From Rickettsiales bacterium (GTDB lineage: Bacteria; Pseudomonadota; Alphaproteobacteria; Rickettsiales; JALZUV01): DNA of 8,270 nucleotides. The stretch spans positions 1 through 8,270 of the forward strand of contig JALZUV010000224.1 of the NCBI GenBank assembly GCA_023301245.1, read 5' to 3'. A program made the translations under genes and the position numbers. Of this stretch, positions 5,782-8,270 are shown piece after piece (position 1 is the stretch's first letter; the number at the start of each line of letters is the position of its first letter). Under the pieces are notes generated by a model. That model was not told the DNA's origin. It did no database searches and saw only the letters and a list, made by a program, of their open reading frames with translations.

Positions 5782-6122
5782 AGCTTGCTTTCAACGAGCA
5801 AGGGCTTATTCCTGCCATCGCGCAATCGGCTGAATCGCGAGAAGTGCTGATGCTGGCATGGATGAACCAAGAGGCGATTGATAAAACCTTGGAGACGGGC
5901 GAAGTGCATTATTATTCGCGCTCGCGTCAGCAGTTGTGGCATAAGGGGGCAACCTCAGGCCATACGCAAAAGCTGGTAGAGTTGCGATTTGATTGTGATA
6001 AAGATGCACTATTGGTTATCGTCGAACAAGCAGGGCCAGCCTGCCATACTAATCGCATAAGTTGCTTTTATCGCGCGTTAGATGCAACAGAAGTGAAAGA
6101 AATATCACAACCTGTAAAATAG
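5778..6122 (+). CDS. hisI: Phosphoribosyl-AMP cyclohydrolase HisI
   Basis: A 114-residue single-domain enzyme for the third step of histidine synthesis, opening the adenine ring of phosphoribosyl-AMP. The family core is intact: VLMLAWMNQEAI (23-34), TGEVHYYSRSR then QLWHKGATSGHTQ (40-64), the metal site FDCDKD (71-76, Asp72, Cys73, Asp74, Asp76), and GPACHTNRISCFYR (86-99) with Cys89 and Cys96. The spacing of the three cysteines (16 then 7) matches the zinc-site pattern. There is no HisE (pyrophosphohydrolase) fusion, as usual in alphaproteobacteria. It starts with GTG inside the rnhA stop (GTGA). No other his gene is in the window, so histidine genes are probably dispersed in this genome. 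Confidence 0.96.
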   Translation: MKLAFNEQGLIPAIAQSAESREVLMLAWMNQEAIDKTLETGEVHYYSRSRQQLWHKGATSGHTQKLVELRFDCDKDALLVIVEQAGPACHTNRISCFYRALDATEVKEISQPVK

Positions 6123-6124
6123 AC

Positions 6125-6152
6125 TTGAAACTTGCACCAAGACGGGCATAAA
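6125..6152 (+). promoter_or_regulatory. Candidate promoter for the DUF4865-like gene and cysQ
   Basis: TTGAAA at 6125-6130 (five of six to TTGACA) and CATAAA at 6147-6152 (four of six to TATAAT) are separated by 16 bp, in the only gap of this gene run. It is about 30 bp upstream of the ATG at 6182. No terminator-like hairpin with a U-tract follows hisI, so read-through is equally possible. Confidence 0.3.
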
Positions 6153-6181
6153 TTCATCCTTCGCCTAATACGAAAGAAATT

Positions 6182-6751
6182 ATGTTAGCTCTGCAATATT
6201 CCTTACACCTGCCGCATGATGCAGATGATTCTATTATTGAAGAACGAGTCGCGCAACGCGCCCCCGCGTTTGAAGATGTGCAAGGCATGGTACATAAGGC
6301 ATTTCTTTATAATCGTGATGATAAACTCTATGCGCCCTTTTACGTGTGGGAAGATTTAACGGGCGCACGCGATTTCTTGTTTGATGAATTATTCCAAGGT
6401 TTCGTTAGTCAATTTCGCCGCCCGCGCACGCGCAGCTGGATAGTGCTGCATCAATCCGATGGTAAGCTGACCACTCCACCAAGTTTCGCCCGTTGCGAAA
6501 GCGATATGGTGTCAGCCGAAGAAAGCCTAGAAGAAGTGATTTTGAACCAGAAAAATCGTCATAAAAAAATACTGGAGCACCCTGACCTTTATTATCATCT
6601 GACCGCGCTAAATCCCGATAGATGGGAAGTGATGCATTATACACTTTGGCGCGATGCGAAAAGCGCAGCGCCTGCCGAATCGGATTGCGTGCAGAATTTT
6701 GAAGTGCTGCATTTAAATGAGCCGCGCAAAAACCGAAGCGAGGCTGCGTGA
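6182..6751 (+). CDS. DUF4865-like protein of unknown function
   Basis: A 189-residue soluble protein with no signal peptide or membrane segment. The first 90 residues resemble, as I recall the family, DUF4865: MLALQYSLHLPHDADDSIIE at the start, GMVHKAFLY (35-43), the YAPFYVWEDLTGARDFLF segment (50-67), FQGFVSQFRRPRTRSWIVL (71-89). The pattern of a short strand, helix and YAPFY-type strand suggests a small alpha/beta barrel of the kind seen in monooxygenase-like or dimeric alpha-beta proteins, which is inference. The C-terminal half is charged (LEEVILNQKNRHKKILEHPD, 116-135) and has WEVMHYTLWRD (148-158). It is 59 bp after hisI and overlaps cysQ by four bases (GTGA), so it is likely co-translated with cysQ. 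A weak AAAGAAA precedes the ATG. Function unknown. Confidence 0.72.
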   Translation: MLALQYSLHLPHDADDSIIEERVAQRAPAFEDVQGMVHKAFLYNRDDKLYAPFYVWEDLTGARDFLFDELFQGFVSQFRRPRTRSWIVLHQSDGKLTTPPSFARCESDMVSAEESLEEVILNQKNRHKKILEHPDLYYHLTALNPDRWEVMHYTLWRDAKSAAPAESDCVQNFEVLHLNEPRKNRSEAA

Positions 6752-7530
6752 GCCAATCTGAATTAGTTTTAAAAGTTGCCGCGCAAATGGATGCGTTGAT
6801 TGAAATTTGCGAAGCGGCGCATAAAGTGATTTTGCCCTACTGGAAAACTGATTTAGATATTGAAGAGAAATCGGATGAGTCACCCGTGACAAAAGCCGAT
6901 AAAGCGGCCAATAAATTAATTGTCGATGCGTTGGAAAAGCTCTTCCCCGAAATTCCAACCGTATCGGAAGAAGGTGAAAAACCTGATCTACCCGAAGGCG
7001 CGGCTTTTTGGTTGATTGACCCCGTCGATGGCACAAAAAGTTTCATTAAAGGCCTCGATGAATTTACCACCAACATTGCGTTGGTTGAAAATAAAAAACC
7101 CGTCATTGGTATTCTCGGCGTGCCTGCACAACATAAAATTTACAAGGCCGTTGCTGGTCAAGGTGCTTATAAACGTAATGACGGCGAAGAATGGCAAAAA
7201 ATTCAAACCTCCAAACGCCCTGATGATGGGTTACGGGTGGTGACTAGCCGCTCGCATCGTTCGCCCAAGCTTACGCAGTGGCTGAATAATAACGGCGTAA
7301 AAGTGAAAGAACATGTGGGCGCAGGCTCGGCCCTAAAATTCGGCCTCGTTGCCGAAGGTCTCGCCGATTTATACGTGCGCATTGGCCCCACTATGGAATG
7401 GGATACTGCCGCCGGCCATTGTATAATCGAAGCCGCAGGCGGCATCATGACCGACCTAAATGGTGAGCCGTTTTTATACGGCAAACAAGGCTATCTAAAT
7501 GGCGGGTTTTTAGTGCGCGGTAGCGCCTAA
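6748..7530 (+). CDS. cysQ: 3'(2'),5'-bisphosphate nucleotidase CysQ (inositol monophosphatase superfamily)
   Basis: A 260-residue Mg-dependent phosphatase that converts 3'-phosphoadenosine 5'-phosphate (PAP), the by-product of sulfate assimilation, to AMP. Superfamily motifs: SPVTKADKAAN (45-55), VSEEGE (72-77, metal Glu), WLIDPVDGTKSFIKG (88-102, Asp91 and Asp94), EWDTAAGH (217-224, Asp219). CysQ-specific features are SRSHRSP (167-173), GSALKFGLVAEGLADLY (193-209), GPTMEWD and the closing YLNGGFLV (249-256). The start is a GTG overlapping the upstream gene by four bases, with GAGG just before it. HisN-type histidinol phosphatase is the main alternative because hisI is nearby, but these motifs fit CysQ better. 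Confidence 0.88.
   Translation: MSQSELVLKVAAQMDALIEICEAAHKVILPYWKTDLDIEEKSDESPVTKADKAANKLIVDALEKLFPEIPTVSEEGEKPDLPEGAAFWLIDPVDGTKSFIKGLDEFTTNIALVENKKPVIGILGVPAQHKIYKAVAGQGAYKRNDGEEWQKIQTSKRPDDGLRVVTSRSHRSPKLTQWLNNNGVKVKEHVGAGSALKFGLVAEGLADLYVRIGPTMEWDTAAGHCIIEAAGGIMTDLNGEPFLYGKQGYLNGGFLVRGSA
7527..7530. other. Overlapping stop codons of convergent cysQ and dusB
   Basis: CTAA here is read as TAA (7528-7530) on the plus strand and TAG (complement of 7527-7529) on the minus strand. The two genes share four bases, leaving no room for an intergenic terminator, so each transcript must run into the other gene. Confidence 0.9.
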
Positions 7531-8270
7531 AAACCTTCGCGGCTTGCACCGTGGTCGATTAGCTGTTGGTAGAAGTCATGAATTTCACTAATCGCAGGGG
7601 CGGATTCATTATGCTTGTTGAAGCGGTGGCGGAATTCGGCGCCAGCGTATAAGCCTTTACTGTACCAGCCAATATGTTTGCGCGCGACACGTACACCGTT
7701 GACTTCGCCATAGGTGCTTAGCATATCTTCGTAATGTTCTAGCACCATGTCGCGTTCTTCTTGCAAGCTTGGGCGGGTGGTAATTTCGTTACCGCTTAAA
7801 TGTTCAATCACTTGCTGTGGAAACCATGGTTTTCCGTAGGAGCCGCGGCCAATCATTACACCATCAGCACCTGATTGGCTTAATGCGCTATCAACACTAT
7901 CAAAGTCGGTGATATCGCCATTGACGATGACAGGAAGTTTAGTGGCTTCCTTCACCTTTTTAATAAATTCCCAATCAGCGCTGCCTTTATACATTTGGCA
8001 GCGGGTGCGGCCATGTACGGTTATCATTTGAATGCCGATATCTTCGGCCATTTTGGCAAAAAGCGGCGCGTTTAACGTATCGTGATCCCAGCCCATTCGC
8101 ATTTTGAGCGTCACAGGAATTTTCACGGCTTTCACGGTAGCTTCTAAAATTTCACCGGCGAGTTTCTCTTTACGCATGAGTGCAGAGCCAGCATCGCCAT
8201 TGACCACCTTACGCACGGGGCAACCAAAGTTAATGTCGATAATATCGGCGCCCATATCTTCGTTCAATTT
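7527..8270 (-). CDS. dusB: tRNA-dihydrouridine synthase DusB (NifR3-like), 5' end cut by window edge
   Basis: The last 247 codons of a flavoenzyme that reduces uridine to dihydrouridine in tRNA using NADPH. The frame is open to the window edge; roughly 80-90 N-terminal residues, including the first FMN-binding strand, are missing. Within the fragment: DIIDINFGCPVRKVV (9-23) with catalytic Cys17, GSALMR (28-33), LKMRMGWD (55-62, flavin-contacting Lys), ITVHGRTRCQMYKGSADW (83-100), VIVNGDI (114-120), and DGVMIGRGSYGKPWF (136-150, FMN phosphate site). The C-terminal helical tRNA-binding domain follows and the chain ends normally. The first codon of the fragment is internal, not a start. In many alphaproteobacteria this gene precedes ntrB-ntrC; here the next gene is convergent cysQ instead. 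Confidence 0.92.
   Translation of the reverse strand, partial: KLNEDMGADIIDINFGCPVRKVVNGDAGSALMRKEKLAGEILEATVKAVKIPVTLKMRMGWDHDTLNAPLFAKMAEDIGIQMITVHGRTRCQMYKGSADWEFIKKVKEATKLPVIVNGDITDFDSVDSALSQSGADGVMIGRGSYGKPWFPQQVIEHLSGNEITTRPSLQEERDMVLEHYEDMLSTYGEVNGVRVARKHIGWYSKGLYAGAEFRHRFNKHNESAPAISEIHDFYQQLIDHGASREGF

Noticed and set aside
6131..6165. Possible terminator after hisI (CTTG-CAC-CAAG, and TTCG...CGAA)
   Set aside because: Stems are only four base pairs and no U-tract follows.
6713..7484. Minus-strand open frames across cysQ
   Set aside because: They are antisense to a complete enzyme with all catalytic motifs and lack ribosome sites or recognisable domains.
6748..7530. HisN-type histidinol-phosphate phosphatase instead of CysQ
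   Set aside because: Nearby hisI makes this tempting, but SRSHRSP, GSALKFGLVAEG and GPTMEWDTAAGH fit CysQ.

Overview
The window reads as a chromosomal segment of a flagellated alphaproteobacterium with moderate GC content. The lineage call rests on four things: the gene order fliF-fliG-fliH(flbE)-fliN-flbD, known from Caulobacter; a perfect CtrA-type box (TTAA-N7-TTAA) just upstream of fliF; an APH-type homoserine kinase (ThrB) followed directly by rnhA; and a DusB/NifR3-type protein of alphaproteobacterial flavour. The genus cannot be fixed from this sequence alone. I see no tRNA or rRNA gene, CRISPR array, transposase, phage gene or toxin-antitoxin pair.

Left half (1-4033, minus strand): a compact flagellar operon read right to left. 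It encodes FliF (MS ring), FliG (rotor/switch), FliH (FlbE-like export-ATPase regulator), FliN (C ring) and the first 29 codons of a FlbD-like sigma-54 transcriptional regulator cut by the window edge. Gaps are 25 and 20 bp, then an 8-bp overlap, then 4 bp, so one transcript is likely. In the Caulobacter model, CtrA switches this class II operon on and FlbD then controls later flagellar genes. The CtrA box and the flbD gene here fit that wiring.

Middle (4034-4366): an AT-rich divergent intergenic region of 333 bp, the most information-dense non-coding part. Beside the CtrA box and a candidate -10 for fliF it holds several short inverted repeats built on a recurring half-site (TTTACCTA/TAGGTAAA), a separate 13-bp palindrome (ATATGT-G-ACATAT), a consensus TATAAT facing thrB and a small predicted leader hairpin. 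No known regulator could be assigned to the TTTACCTA motif.

Right half (4367-7530, plus strand): a housekeeping cluster with thrB (homoserine kinase), rnhA (RNase HI) and hisI (phosphoribosyl-AMP cyclohydrolase) joined by 4-bp start/stop overlaps. After a 59-bp gap comes a DUF4865-like gene of unknown function, overlapping cysQ (3'(2'),5'-bisphosphate nucleotidase) by 4 bp. The cluster mixes threonine and histidine synthesis, RNA-DNA hybrid removal and sulfur/nucleotide phosphate recycling. It looks like a co-expression cluster rather than one pathway.

Right edge (7527-8270, minus strand): the C-terminal 247 residues of a DusB-type tRNA dihydrouridine synthase. It converges on cysQ so tightly that the two stop codons overlap. 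Apart from the intergenic motif cluster and the uncharacterised DUF4865-like gene, the window is ordinary conserved chromosome. I found no convincing new multi-gene system.
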